Shown: one piece after another, positions 45,066 through 53,454 of the stretch
Layout: every line of letters begins with the position of its first letter
Numbering within the stretch: the first letter of the stretch is position 1
NCBI RefSeq assembly: GCF_018835585.1
Contig: NZ_JAHGVE010000001.1
Location: 372,001-436,000, forward strand
DNA from: Pelorhabdus rhamnosifermentans
Lineage (GTDB): Bacteria > Bacillota > Negativicutes > UMGS1260
DNA length: 64,000 nt
Direction of reading: 5' to 3'
Notes under the pieces: model-generated
Seen by the model: the letters and a program-made list of their open reading frames with translations, nothing else
Databases searched by the model: none
What the model was told of the DNA's origin: nothing
Program-made: the position numbers and the translations under genes

Positions 45066-45240
45066 GGTCATAAAATATATTTATCATAAATTAACCCATC
45101 CACGGTAAACCATCCCGCCGGCAGAATTTCGGCGAGTATCGGTAGCGTGGTCCCCAGATCATTGACAGCTTGGCGGACGCTCGCAATTTTGATTGGCTCA
45201 TTCCTAAATTATGCGGTAAGCGGCTAACATTTTTTGCTAA
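45066..45240 (-). pseudogene. Deleted second copy of the GntR-pyruvate-kinase gene joined to a ribbon-helix-helix scrap
   Basis: 45066-45113 matches the 3' end of the gene at 54009-55673 (about 53992-54041). 45115-45187 matches an internal part (about 55213-55285), so about 1.17 kb between them is missing. The sequence then passes into TTTTGATTGGCTCATTCCT, the ribbon-helix-helix tail found at 2.7 and 35.9 kb. It is a chimera of three decayed pieces. No gene is visible from 45240 to 45419. Confidence 0.75.
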
Positions 45241-45419
45241 GATTTCGGCGGAGATCTACTCGATTGATGAAGATCCCGAGAATATTTTTCTTAGAAAATC
45301 ATATTTTGCACTAATCATGGTGAATAACATTGCTCTTTATTGTAAAAAAGAACAGCATTATAATTAAAAACAAAAACCTTGTGCAGCATAAAGTTTCTAC
45401 CGGAAAGAAGGATTGAAAA

Positions 45420-47354
45420 ATGCTTACTTATCGTTGTCGTCAGATTTTGAAAAGGATTATTGACGCAAAGCGTCCTTTACGGGTTGCCGAACTGGCAGAA
45501 GAATTGCAAGTTAGCGTCAGAGCGATTAAATATGATTTGGACACAATCCGGTTATGGCTGCAAAAAGGAACTAGTCAATGTGTACATTTAAAATCTAAGC
45601 CACACAAAGGGGTGTGGTTAGAAGGTGATGAAAGTGAACTTAATAAGTTAACTTGTGTGATAGCCGAAGAAGAAGGACCCAATATGCTTCTCAATCAGGA
45701 AGAGCGGATGAAGTATATTATACTTGAAATGCTAGTTGCTGATGGTTATACCACGATTAATTGGCTCATGAGTAAGACAGGAGTCAGTCGCAATACAATT
45801 GTGAGTGATCTTAAAAAAGTGGAACAATTTTTAAAATGTTGGAATATTCAGCTAGATGGAAAAGCCCATCGGGGAATGAGCATTAAAGCAGCAGAAGTTG
45901 ATTTACGTGTAGCACTAGAATATTTAATACAAAGTTTTTTTAGTAGCAGTGATATGGCTTATTTAATGCAAAGTCTTTCTCAGAATAGAGAAATTCCTGT
46001 TCGTATTGGACAAGTCATTGAGAAATTTCTTTTGCAATATCAAGATATCCATGTGGTTTATCAAACAGTTAAGTGTATTATCAGGCAAGGTTGGGATGGA
46101 AAAACGCCAGTCTCGGAGCGGGTTATTCTTGGTTTGTTTATTCGTGTTTGTGTTGTAATTCAGAGACTTAAAAGTAAACACGAGTTGCTTTTTTTTACAG
46201 TAAGTATGCAGAAAATTGAAGAAAATTCCTTATATCTCTTAATTCAAGAAGAATGTACTCTTTTATCTAGTTGCTTAGGAATTGAGATACCGGAGGAGGA
46301 AGTCCAATATATCTGGTTGCAACTGCATGATGGTTTAGGTCAGGGGATGCCGGAAATCAGTATTCATGGACAGCCATTGGTTATGACAACGATTACTACG
46401 GAAATTATTGCTGGTGTAAGTGCGTTAGCGCAGGTACCTTTCTATGAAGAAATTGAGTTGTTTGATAGTCTTATGGCTCACTTGACTGATCGATTGGCTA
46501 AGTATCAGCATCGGGTGCTGGATCCAAATCCGCTGGTGACAGAGGTTATTCACAACTATGGGAAAATGTTTGATTATGTCAAAGTGATTTGTCTAAGAAC
46601 GTTGAGTGTGTTTAATATCGTTCTTAGTGATGATGATTTGGCTTATATTGTTCTTCATTTTCAGGCGGCATATGAACAAAGATTTAAGCATCATAAATAT
46701 AAAGCCTTAGTGGTATGCGGCACTGGGCGGGGAAATGCGCGACTTTTAAAAGTCCGCTTGGAAAACGAGATTAAGAGTTTACATGTGATTGGTTGTTATT
46801 CGGTATTAGAAGTAGATAAAGCTTTGGATAATTATTCTGTCGACTTGGTTATCAGTGTCTTGCCGTTGGATATAGTCCATCAAACAGTAATTATTAATGC
46901 CTTACCTACTGAAAGCGACATCCAGGCAATTTACAATGTGTTGGAAAAGATTGAGCCTCATCATTTGGAAACATTAGATTGTAAAACTAGACAGCAAAGT
47001 CGTTTTCTTGAGACATTGTCAATGATTCGTGCAAGTATCAATCCGCATGATTTGTTATTTGCGGAAAACATGTCTCGGGAAATTATCAATCAGGGTATTC
47101 AGATTGCATCCTTGTTAGTCATGCAATTTAAACAGCACCTTACGGAACAAGCTATGTTTGGTTTAACAGTTCACATTTTGCTTATGGTAAATCGGTTAGC
47201 GTTTGGTTCACCATATGAGGAACCTGATATTGACAGTTCAACCGAAAATGATCATTTAGCTAAATTCAGACAGCAGTTAGTTGATATTTTAAGTGAAAAC
47301 TATCCGGATATACCTGATGGCGAAATAAGTGCGATTTTACGATATTTTTCATAA
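45420..47354 (+). CDS. PRD-containing transcriptional regulator/antiterminator (BglG/LicR-type)
   Basis: 644 residues. Two N-terminal helix-turn-helix units: RPLRVAELAEELQVSVRAIK (about 18-37) and a second in NWLMSKTGVSRNTIVSDLKK (about 118-137). Then PRD domains with conserved His (for example VTEVIHNYGKMF and FQAAYEQRFKHH). An EIIB-like domain has the Cys loop VVCGTGRGNARLLK (about 436), and a C-terminal PRD-like segment has LTVHILLMVNRLA. Activity of such proteins is set by HPr- or EII-dependent phosphorylation. It lies 35 bases upstream of the amidohydrolase operon, and an HPr gene ends the region, so it very likely activates these genes. ATG 45420 follows AAGAAGG. Confidence 0.87.
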   Translation: MLTYRCRQILKRIIDAKRPLRVAELAEELQVSVRAIKYDLDTIRLWLQKGTSQCVHLKSKPHKGVWLEGDESELNKLTCVIAEEEGPNMLLNQEERMKYIILEMLVADGYTTINWLMSKTGVSRNTIVSDLKKVEQFLKCWNIQLDGKAHRGMSIKAAEVDLRVALEYLIQSFFSSSDMAYLMQSLSQNREIPVRIGQVIEKFLLQYQDIHVVYQTVKCIIRQGWDGKTPVSERVILGLFIRVCVVIQRLKSKHELLFFTVSMQKIEENSLYLLIQEECTLLSSCLGIEIPEEEVQYIWLQLHDGLGQGMPEISIHGQPLVMTTITTEIIAGVSALAQVPFYEEIELFDSLMAHLTDRLAKYQHRVLDPNPLVTEVIHNYGKMFDYVKVICLRTLSVFNIVLSDDDLAYIVLHFQAAYEQRFKHHKYKALVVCGTGRGNARLLKVRLENEIKSLHVIGCYSVLEVDKALDNYSVDLVISVLPLDIVHQTVIINALPTESDIQAIYNVLEKIEPHHLETLDCKTRQQSRFLETLSMIRASINPHDLLFAENMSREIINQGIQIASLLVMQFKQHLTEQAMFGLTVHILLMVNRLAFGSPYEEPDIDSSTENDHLAKFRQQLVDILSENYPDIPDGEISAILRYFS

Positions 47355-47389
47355 TGATGACAGTCTAATAATCATTGGGAGTTGATTAG

Positions 47390-48523
47390 ATGATAACTGA
47401 TTTTATTATTAAGAACGGCACAGTAGTTGATCCGTCCAGCGGAATGTATGGAAGATATGATGTAATGGGTAGCGACGGGAAAATTACGGCAATTTATCCA
47501 AATACGATGGATAAATCGGCGCCGAATGAGATTCGAGTCATTGATGCTGAAGGGTGTATTGTTACGCCAGGATTAATTGATATTCATACTCACGTTTTTC
47601 CACAGAGAGCAGTGATAGGGATTGAGGCTGATCAAATTGGTGTGAATCAAGGAGTGACTACACTGGTGGACGCCGGTAGTGCTGGGGCGGATACTTTTGC
47701 TCCTTTCGTTGCCGAAGTGGTTGAGAAGAGTACGACTAGGGTGCTTTCTTGGCTAAATATTGCCAATGCTGGATTGTGTGGCAGCCATTCAGAATTAGCA
47801 GATCTCACGGGAATCAATACGGCCTATACTGCGGAAGTAATTCGGCAAAACCCGCTGATTCGAGGCGTAAAAGTTCGCATGAGTAGTTCGGTTTTAGGCG
47901 CTAGCGGTTTAAAACCGCTGGAAATAGCCAAACAAGTGGCCAAGGAGGTACAGCTTCCTGTAATGGTGCATGTGGGGAATGGGCCACCTGCTTTAGGTAA
48001 TATTCTGGATTTGTTAGAGGAAGGCGATGTAGTGACACATGCTTTCCATGGTAAAAAAGGCGGTATATTTAATGAAGAACTGGAACTGATTCCACAAGCG
48101 GAAAAAGCGTTGTCCCGTAAGGTTCTGTTTGATGTAGGGCATGGAACAGATAGCTTTAGTTTTCAAACGCTAAAAGTCGCTAAAGCTGCAGGAGTTAATC
48201 CGTATACTATCAGCACTGACCTTTATGGTAAAAATTACCGCGGACCAGTATATAGCCTGGCAACGACGATGTCGAAATTTCTGACACTTGGATATTCGTT
48301 ACAGGAAGTGGTTGCAGCAGTAACGGTTGCTCCCGCTAAGGTATTAGGGTTGCAGGATAGCTTAGGTGTTTTGGCGGTGGGAAGAAGTGCTGATATTTCT
48401 ATTTTGAAGATAGTCGAAGGGGAGTTTCGTTTTGTTGATTCAGTGAAAAATTGTCTGGTTGGCCAGCAGTTGCTGCGGCCCAAGTACACAATACGATTAG
48501 GAAAGGTTTGGAAATGTATATGA
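47390..48523 (+). CDS. Amidohydrolase/deacetylase family metallohydrolase (EF_0837 type)
   Basis: 377-residue cyclic-amidohydrolase fold. It has the metal-binding IDIHTHVF (His66, His68), a probable carbamylated Lys in RGVKVRMSSS (about 160), further His in VMVHVGNG and VVTHAFHG, and Asp in STDLYG (about 278). In Enterococcus and other genomes this family (TIGR03583) always accompanies the SFCGS/DUF4310-4312 genes found next here. It probably deacetylates or opens the imported compound. ATG 47390 has AGGGAGTTG-like purines upstream. Its stop overlaps the next gene. Confidence 0.88.
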   Translation: MITDFIIKNGTVVDPSSGMYGRYDVMGSDGKITAIYPNTMDKSAPNEIRVIDAEGCIVTPGLIDIHTHVFPQRAVIGIEADQIGVNQGVTTLVDAGSAGADTFAPFVAEVVEKSTTRVLSWLNIANAGLCGSHSELADLTGINTAYTAEVIRQNPLIRGVKVRMSSSVLGASGLKPLEIAKQVAKEVQLPVMVHVGNGPPALGNILDLLEEGDVVTHAFHGKKGGIFNEELELIPQAEKALSRKVLFDVGHGTDSFSFQTLKVAKAAGVNPYTISTDLYGKNYRGPVYSLATTMSKFLTLGYSLQEVVAAVTVAPAKVLGLQDSLGVLAVGRSADISILKIVEGEFRFVDSVKNCLVGQQLLRPKYTIRLGKVWKCI

Positions 48524-48879
48524 CTGGTGAAATTATACAATTGGTAGATCAAGAAATTAAGTTAGCAGACAATGAACTGAATGATTTCAAAACGCTGATA
48601 GAGGCAGCAACAAAGGCAGCGCAAGATGTGCAGCTAGTTATTTCAGAGGAACGTTTATTGCGTTTAGGTGTCCATCTTGTAGCTGTGATTCGCCGAGCCA
48701 ATAGCGGGGAAGTTTTACCACCCGTAGACGAGATTATGTTACAGCAGGTAGCAGCAGATATGCATGATCTTGCCCGAAAAGTATTAGGTGCGACTCTGGT
48801 AACTATGCCTTGTCAGGAAGATAGTACAGAAGTATTATTGCTGGCCGTCCATTTTGCGGCAGCAAAAGAAAGTATCTAA
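48514..48879 (+). CDS. PRD-like domain protein (EF_0829/TIGR03582 type)
   Basis: 121 residues. The start at 48514 overlaps the amidohydrolase stop and has AGGAAAGG upstream; ATG 48520 is also possible. RLLRLGVHLVAVIRRANSGE resembles a stand-alone PTS-regulation domain. It is cytoplasmic and has no DNA-binding part, so it is more likely a phosphorylation-sensing partner than a regulator on its own. Function unknown in the family; the conserved neighbourhood ties it to the membrane proteins downstream. Confidence 0.8.
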   Translation: MYMTGEIIQLVDQEIKLADNELNDFKTLIEAATKAAQDVQLVISEERLLRLGVHLVAVIRRANSGEVLPPVDEIMLQQVAADMHDLARKVLGATLVTMPCQEDSTEVLLLAVHFAAAKESI

Positions 48880-48892
48880 AGGAGGGTAATTT

Positions 48893-49255
48893 ATGGAAAA
48901 GGTAAAAGTGGTAATTGGAGATCGCTTAGGTAAAGGGCAAAAAGTAGCCAAAGGTGTAGAGCAAGCGGGTGGTATACCTATTTTGATTCCCGGTGTTGCT
49001 GCTGATATGAAGCTGGCTGACATTATGCATAAGGAAGCGGCTGATTTCGGTATTTCTTTTTGCGGTAGCGGCGGTGCCGGCGCTATTACGGCAAAAACTA
49101 AATATGGCTATGACGTAGCATTTGGCCTGCGTTCTGTGGATGCGGGTGTTACGGCTATACGAGAAGGTAAAAAGGTTGTCGGTTTTGGTTTTATGGATAC
49201 AGAAGAATTGGGACGGCGGCTGACAGAAGCGTATATTAAGCTGCAGAGCAAATAG
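48893..49255 (+). CDS. Glycine-rich SFCGS family protein (EF_0830/TIGR03577 type)
   Basis: 120 residues with the name-giving SFCGSGGAGA (Cys57) and VVIGDRLGKGQKVAKGVEQA at the start. The size, the single central Cys in a Gly-rich loop and the operon position are reminiscent of PTS EIIB subunits, but the family is uncharacterised; the EIIB idea is inference. ATG 48893 follows AAAGGAGG. It is part of a tight operon with the DUF4312, DUF4311 and DUF4310 genes. Confidence 0.88.
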   Translation: MEKVKVVIGDRLGKGQKVAKGVEQAGGIPILIPGVAADMKLADIMHKEAADFGISFCGSGGAGAITAKTKYGYDVAFGLRSVDAGVTAIREGKKVVGFGFMDTEELGRRLTEAYIKLQSK

Positions 49256-49261
49256 GGGCAC

Positions 49262-49606
49262 ATGATGTTAAAAAAAATGGAATACGGCTTAACAGTAACG
49301 GGTAGTGGTGAAAGCAAAGAGAAAGCATTTCATAATATTTTTTCTCAATTAAAGCCTATGATCGCGAAGGACTTCTCGGATAATATTGTTATTCGTATTG
49401 AGCCCAAAGATGTTGAAATAGAGGCAGCCATAGAGGAAACGTATACGGAACGATTTTTCGGCTTGTTATTTCCTCGCCAGAGAAAATATTTTAGCATTAC
49501 CGCTCATGTTACTATGCATTTGCATTTCATTGAATTAGCAAAAGTTCCTTTTGAACAGAAAACTGAAAAAGTATCATTTGTACAAAGAGTATTGCATAGG
49601 AGATAA
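49262..49606 (+). CDS. DUF4312 family protein (EF_0831 type)
   Basis: 114 residues; KKMEYGLTVTGSGESKEKAF at the start and FGLLFPRQRKYFSITAHVTM in the middle are family features. Probably cytoplasmic and of alpha/beta type. It starts 6 bases after the SFCGS gene with AGGGG as ribosome site. Function unknown; presumably a soluble component of the putative transporter formed with the next two membrane proteins. Confidence 0.85.
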   Translation: MMLKKMEYGLTVTGSGESKEKAFHNIFSQLKPMIAKDFSDNIVIRIEPKDVEIEAAIEETYTERFFGLLFPRQRKYFSITAHVTMHLHFIELAKVPFEQKTEKVSFVQRVLHRR

Positions 49607-49628
49607 AATAATTTTTTGGAGGTAGAAG

Positions 49629-50414
49629 ATGGACACATTAGCTATTATTTTTGAGTCAATTATTATTGGCGCATTAATTGGCTTCGCAGTTGGAGCTGGG
49701 GCAGCACGGATGTTTCATGCACCGAGTGTTCAGGGAATGGGAGCATTTCGGACATTTGGCGAACTGAATGCCTGTGAAGGCGATCCATTATCTCATTTTT
49801 CTTTTGGTTTAGGTTTTCTCTTTAACTCTTGGGCATCTGTTGTTGGTGCTGGAGCTTTCACGCAGGATGTAGAGCACAGGATTATTCCTAACTGGGCGGC
49901 AGCAGCGCTACTATGGAAAAATCGCAATGTGGCGGAAACGCTGCATAATCCCAAAAAAATGGCGTTTATTGGCACAGTAATTGGAGCGGTTTTGGTTGCG
50001 CTAATGAATTCTACAGCGGTAGCCATTCCTGCTTCACTACAAGCTGTTGCTACTAAAGTTCTGGTGCCTGCCGCTAATTGGCTGATTAATCCAGTGATGC
50101 CGATTGTTTTCTGGATTGCCGCCATTGATGCGGGTGAAAGAGCGGGTATGTGGGGGACAGTATTAGGCGGTTTGGCACATCTAATCATGGGAAATGCTGT
50201 GCCAGGTGTTGTGCTAGGAATTCTGATTGGCAAAGGTGTTGACGATTTAGGGTGGAATAGCATCACGAAGACACTTTTGACGGCAATAATTATATTATTT
50301 ATTGGAAGTGCCTTTTTCCGTGGATTTGATGCCAAATTATTAACTGACTTCCATATGGGTGTACCAGCCTGGTTAATCGAAGTTCATAAAATGTTTGGAT
50401 CGGTGGTGAAATAA
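49629..50414 (+). CDS. DUF4311 family membrane protein
   Basis: 261 residues, about seven hydrophobic segments. It has a charged loop with GMGAFRTFGELNACEGDPLS near residue 38-57 and GERAGMWGTVLGGLAHLIMG (about 175-194). It is one of two membrane subunits of the uncharacterised system and probably forms the permease with DUF4310. It starts 22 bases after DUF4312 (TGGAGG) and ends one base before DUF4310 begins, implying coupled translation. Confidence 0.87.
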   Translation: MDTLAIIFESIIIGALIGFAVGAGAARMFHAPSVQGMGAFRTFGELNACEGDPLSHFSFGLGFLFNSWASVVGAGAFTQDVEHRIIPNWAAAALLWKNRNVAETLHNPKKMAFIGTVIGAVLVALMNSTAVAIPASLQAVATKVLVPAANWLINPVMPIVFWIAAIDAGERAGMWGTVLGGLAHLIMGNAVPGVVLGILIGKGVDDLGWNSITKTLLTAIIILFIGSAFFRGFDAKLLTDFHMGVPAWLIEVHKMFGSVVK

Positions 50415-50415
50415 T

Positions 50416-51078
50416 ATGGAAACTACAGAGACAACGAATCAACAAACAGGTTTTTGGTATTCGGAGTGGGCATTTGCCTTATTTGTTGCTATGATTTCAG
50501 CGGGGATTTTTGCCGGAACGCATATGTATTATGTGTATCATGTGGGGGCGTTCAATGATATTGCTATCGTGGCCATGCTGCAAGCGGGGATCGAAGGGGG
50601 TAGTTATGGGCCAGCAGCAGCTTTTGGCGCCAGCTTTCTGTTCGCAAGAGTTCTAGAAGGCCCATTAGTCGGTATTTTAGATATTGGAGGAGCCCTGCAG
50701 ACCGGTGTTGGTATCGGCATTCCAGCTATTTTGCTGGGGATGGGGGTGACAGCGCCATTATCCTCATTTCCATTAGCCTTGCTTACGGGAGCTGTGATTG
50801 GACTAATCATTGGTGCGGTTATTGTGTTAATTCGCAAATTTACGTTTAGTGAAAATCAATCCACTTTTGGCGCTGATGTCATGATGGGTGCCGGAAACGC
50901 ATCAGGCCGCTATTTGGGACCGCTTATTGTCATTTCAGCAACGATGGCTTCTATTCCGGTAGGAATTGGCTCTATTTTAGGGGCGGCTATTTTTTACGCA
51001 TGGAAAAAACCTATTGCCGGCGGTGCTGTGCTGGGTGCCATGGTGTTGGGGGCTTTATTCCCTATTCTTACAAAATAA
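50416..51078 (+). CDS. DUF4310 family membrane protein
   Basis: 220 residues, about six TM segments. EGGSYGPAAAFGASFLFARV (about 57-76) and FGADVMMGAGNASGRYLGPL (about 150-169) are glycine-rich conserved loops. It is the second membrane subunit of the putative carrier. An 82-base spacer with an inverted repeat (TGGGCTAATCT/AGATTAGCCCA, 51084-51127) separates it from the lyase gene, a possible mRNA processing or attenuation site. Confidence 0.87.
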   Translation: METTETTNQQTGFWYSEWAFALFVAMISAGIFAGTHMYYVYHVGAFNDIAIVAMLQAGIEGGSYGPAAAFGASFLFARVLEGPLVGILDIGGALQTGVGIGIPAILLGMGVTAPLSSFPLALLTGAVIGLIIGAVIVLIRKFTFSENQSTFGADVMMGAGNASGRYLGPLIVISATMASIPVGIGSILGAAIFYAWKKPIAGGAVLGAMVLGALFPILTK

Positions 51079-51083
51079 GTATG

Positions 51084-51127
51084 ATGGGCTAATCTTAGCT
51101 AGGATGAATTTAAATATAGATTAGCCC
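51084..51127. other. Intercistronic inverted repeat
   Basis: TGGGCTAATCT (51086-51096) pairs with AGATTAGCCCA (51118-51128), 11 bp, between the DUF4310 and DgaE-like genes. No T run follows, so it is more likely a stabilising or processing element than a terminator. Confidence 0.5.
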
Positions 51128-51160
51128 AAATAAATTAACCCGTTTTGGAGGTATAGACAA

Positions 51161-52264
51161 ATGAATGTTTACCAAAAGTTTGGTTTACGGAAAATTGTGA
51201 ATGGCAGTGGCAAGATGACTGTGTTGGGAGCCAGTGCTGTACAGGCGGAAATAGCTCAGGCCGTGAGTGAAGCCACCATGGATTATGTACTGATTGAAGA
51301 GCTAATGGAAACGGCTGGTCGAAAAATTGCGGAAGCGACTGGTGCAGAAGATGGTTGTCCTACCGCTGGGGCTGCACCGGGAATCGCTATTGCTATCGCG
51401 GCGGCGATTACGGGGAAAAATCTGACCCTGATTGAAAGAATGCCGAACAGTGAGGGCCTGAAAAACGAAATTATTCTGCAAAAAGGCCATTCGGTTCATT
51501 TTGGTGCACCAATTGCTCAGATGATTACTTTGGGCGGTGGCAAGGTGGTAGAAGTCGGTCAAGCTAATCATGTGGAAAGATGTCATATTGAGCAGGCTAT
51601 TACTGACAAAACTGCAGCCCTATTTTATATAAAATCGCATCATGCTGTACAAAAAGGGATGCAGTCTATTGAAACTATGGCGGCTATAGCAAAAGAGAGA
51701 AATATTCCGTTTATTATTGACGCCGCAGCGGAAGGTGATTTTAAAAAGTATTTTTCCAAGGGTGCGGATCTTGTTGTCTATAGTGGCGGTAAGGCATTGG
51801 AGGGGCCAACGAGCGGTTTTATCTGCGGAAAAACAGAGTTGATTCAAGCTTGTCGCAAGCAGTACAAGGGCATTGGTCGGGCGATGAAAGTGGGTAAAGA
51901 ATCTATCATTGGCCTAATGACAGCACTAGAATTATATGATAAGAAGACAGATGATTCAAAATCCCAGATTGAACGAATGACTTGGTTAATCAATCAGTTT
52001 AATGCTGTTTCTGGGATACAGGGTGAAATTGTTCAAGATGAGGCGGGACGGCCTATTTATCGGGCAGAACTTACTATTGATGCTAAAGTAATCGGCAAAG
52101 ATGCTTTTGCTATTATTAAAGAATTGGAAGCAGGCAATCCGGCCATTTACACTCGTAATTACTATGCCAATCTAGGTAAAATCAGCATTGACCCCCGTCC
52201 TTTATTGCCAGGGCAGGAAGAGTTAATCGCGGCTAAGATTAAGAAAATTATCAGCAACAAATGA
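51161..52264 (+). CDS. DgaE-family PLP-dependent ammonia lyase
   Basis: 367-residue SelA-like fold type I enzyme. NGSGKMTVLGAS (about 14-25) is at the start, FIIDAAAEGD (about 184) holds the Asp to PLP, and VVYSGGKALEGPTSGF has the PLP Lys211. In Salmonella DgaE converts D-glucosaminate 6-phosphate to a 2-keto-3-deoxy sugar phosphate plus ammonia. Here the phosphate would have to be added by something other than the usual Man-family EII, since none is present. ATG 51161 follows TTTGGAGG. It is followed 13 bases later by the aldolase. Confidence 0.87.
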   Translation: MNVYQKFGLRKIVNGSGKMTVLGASAVQAEIAQAVSEATMDYVLIEELMETAGRKIAEATGAEDGCPTAGAAPGIAIAIAAAITGKNLTLIERMPNSEGLKNEIILQKGHSVHFGAPIAQMITLGGGKVVEVGQANHVERCHIEQAITDKTAALFYIKSHHAVQKGMQSIETMAAIAKERNIPFIIDAAAEGDFKKYFSKGADLVVYSGGKALEGPTSGFICGKTELIQACRKQYKGIGRAMKVGKESIIGLMTALELYDKKTDDSKSQIERMTWLINQFNAVSGIQGEIVQDEAGRPIYRAELTIDAKVIGKDAFAIIKELEAGNPAIYTRNYYANLGKISIDPRPLLPGQEELIAAKIKKIISNK

Positions 52265-52277
52265 AGGGGGAAAAATT

Positions 52278-52994
52278 ATGTCAAATCGTCCAACTATTAA
52301 ATTAAATGTATTAGCGAAAGACCTTAATAATGCGAAAAGTATTACGGAAGCAGCTAATGGTCAGGTATATATTGGCCTTATGGTAAAGAACTTTGCCAGT
52401 GTTAATGAGGCTGTGAAAATGGTTAACCAATATCAAGAGGCTAAAATCAATGTATCTGTTGGTTTGGGGGCAGGAGACCCGGCTCAATGGCGTAAAGTGG
52501 CTGATGTAGCTGCAAAAACGAAACCAGCTCATGTGAATCAGGTTTTTCCTGCAGCTGGTTATACTATCGGGGTACTGGAAAGCGTGGGCAGTACACACAC
52601 GCTTGTCAATGCATTGATTGCTCCCAGTGGTATGCCGGGTAAAGTGAGTGTTCTTACTGGTCCAGATAGCCAAGCTTATCAAGAATATGTATCTTGTGAT
52701 GCGGCAGCAACCCTGCTAAAAGAAATTGGAGTAAAGTCAGTTAAATTTTATCCCATTGGCGGAGATAAACATCTGGATGAAGTAGCAGCTATGGTTAAGG
52801 CGGCTGTAAAGCAGGGAATCAACATTTTTGAACCGACAGGTGGAATTGATGCCCATTCCGTATACAAGGTTGTAGAAACCTGTGTGGAAAATGGCGCACA
52901 AATTGTCATTCCACATATCTACACCGCATTTGCGGACAAAACGACAGGATTAACGAATGCTAATGATGTTGCCGCATTGTTGCGTTCTTTTTAA
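52278..52994 (+). CDS. KDGP aldolase family protein (DgaF/EF_0839 type)
   Basis: 238 residues. It probably cleaves 2-keto-3-deoxygluconate 6-phosphate to pyruvate and glyceraldehyde 3-phosphate. GLMVKNFASV near the start, VNQVFPAAGYT, VKFYPIGGDKHLDEV (about 155-169; candidate Schiff-base Lys) and FEPTGGID (about 187) are barrel motifs. It completes the lyase step encoded just upstream. ATG 52278 follows AAGGGGG. It is the last intact gene of the operon; a broken phosphatase follows. Confidence 0.87.
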   Translation: MSNRPTIKLNVLAKDLNNAKSITEAANGQVYIGLMVKNFASVNEAVKMVNQYQEAKINVSVGLGAGDPAQWRKVADVAAKTKPAHVNQVFPAAGYTIGVLESVGSTHTLVNALIAPSGMPGKVSVLTGPDSQAYQEYVSCDAAATLLKEIGVKSVKFYPIGGDKHLDEVAAMVKAAVKQGINIFEPTGGIDAHSVYKVVETCVENGAQIVIPHIYTAFADKTTGLTNANDVAALLRSF

Positions 52995-52999
52995 GAAAA

Positions 53000-53422
53000 A
53001 TGAATGTAAATCAACAGCTTATTCGATTAGTTGCTCTTGATTTAGATGGTACTCTGCTGGATAGTCACAAGAATATTCAAGCGTAAACAATTGAGGCTAT
53101 TAAAGCGGTTAGAGAAAAAGGCGTCAAGGTAACTTTGGTGACAGGGAGACCGTTAGTGTCTGCTCTGCCGTTTGCTAAATTGCTGAATTTGGATCTTCCT
53201 TTAATCACCTATAATGGTGCCTGCATTTCTTCCTATCCAGAGGGCCAGATTATTGAAAAAACGCCTATTTCTATGGATGTAGCTAGAGAAATGTTTGGAG
53301 AATTGGAAGATGCCGGATATTACGTAAAGGTCTATATTGAGGATACCTTATATGTTGAAGAAACAACTCGCGCTGCGATAGAGTTTTCTGGAATTTTTGC
53401 CATACCTTTTGTGATTGATTAA
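53000..53422 (+). pseudogene. Cof-type HAD-IIB phosphatase, interrupted and truncated
   Basis: ATG 53000 starts a HAD hydrolase (LVALDLDGTLLDSHKNIQA), but TAA at 53084 interrupts it at codon 29. After that the same frame continues TIEAIKAVREKGVKVTLVTG to IFAIPFVID and stops at 53422. The C-terminal catalytic third (GDxxND) is absent. Internal ATGs might give a fragment, but without the nucleophile DLD. It lies directly after the aldolase gene and was probably the sugar-phosphate phosphatase of the operon. Confidence 0.85.
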
Positions 53423-53454
53423 TGTAAAGATGAAACATAGCAAGGAGATGAAGT

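Noticed and set aside
45170-45367. 65-residue ORF after the third hairpin repeat
   Set aside because: It runs antisense through the ribbon-helix-helix and GntR-PK scraps and has no ribosome site.
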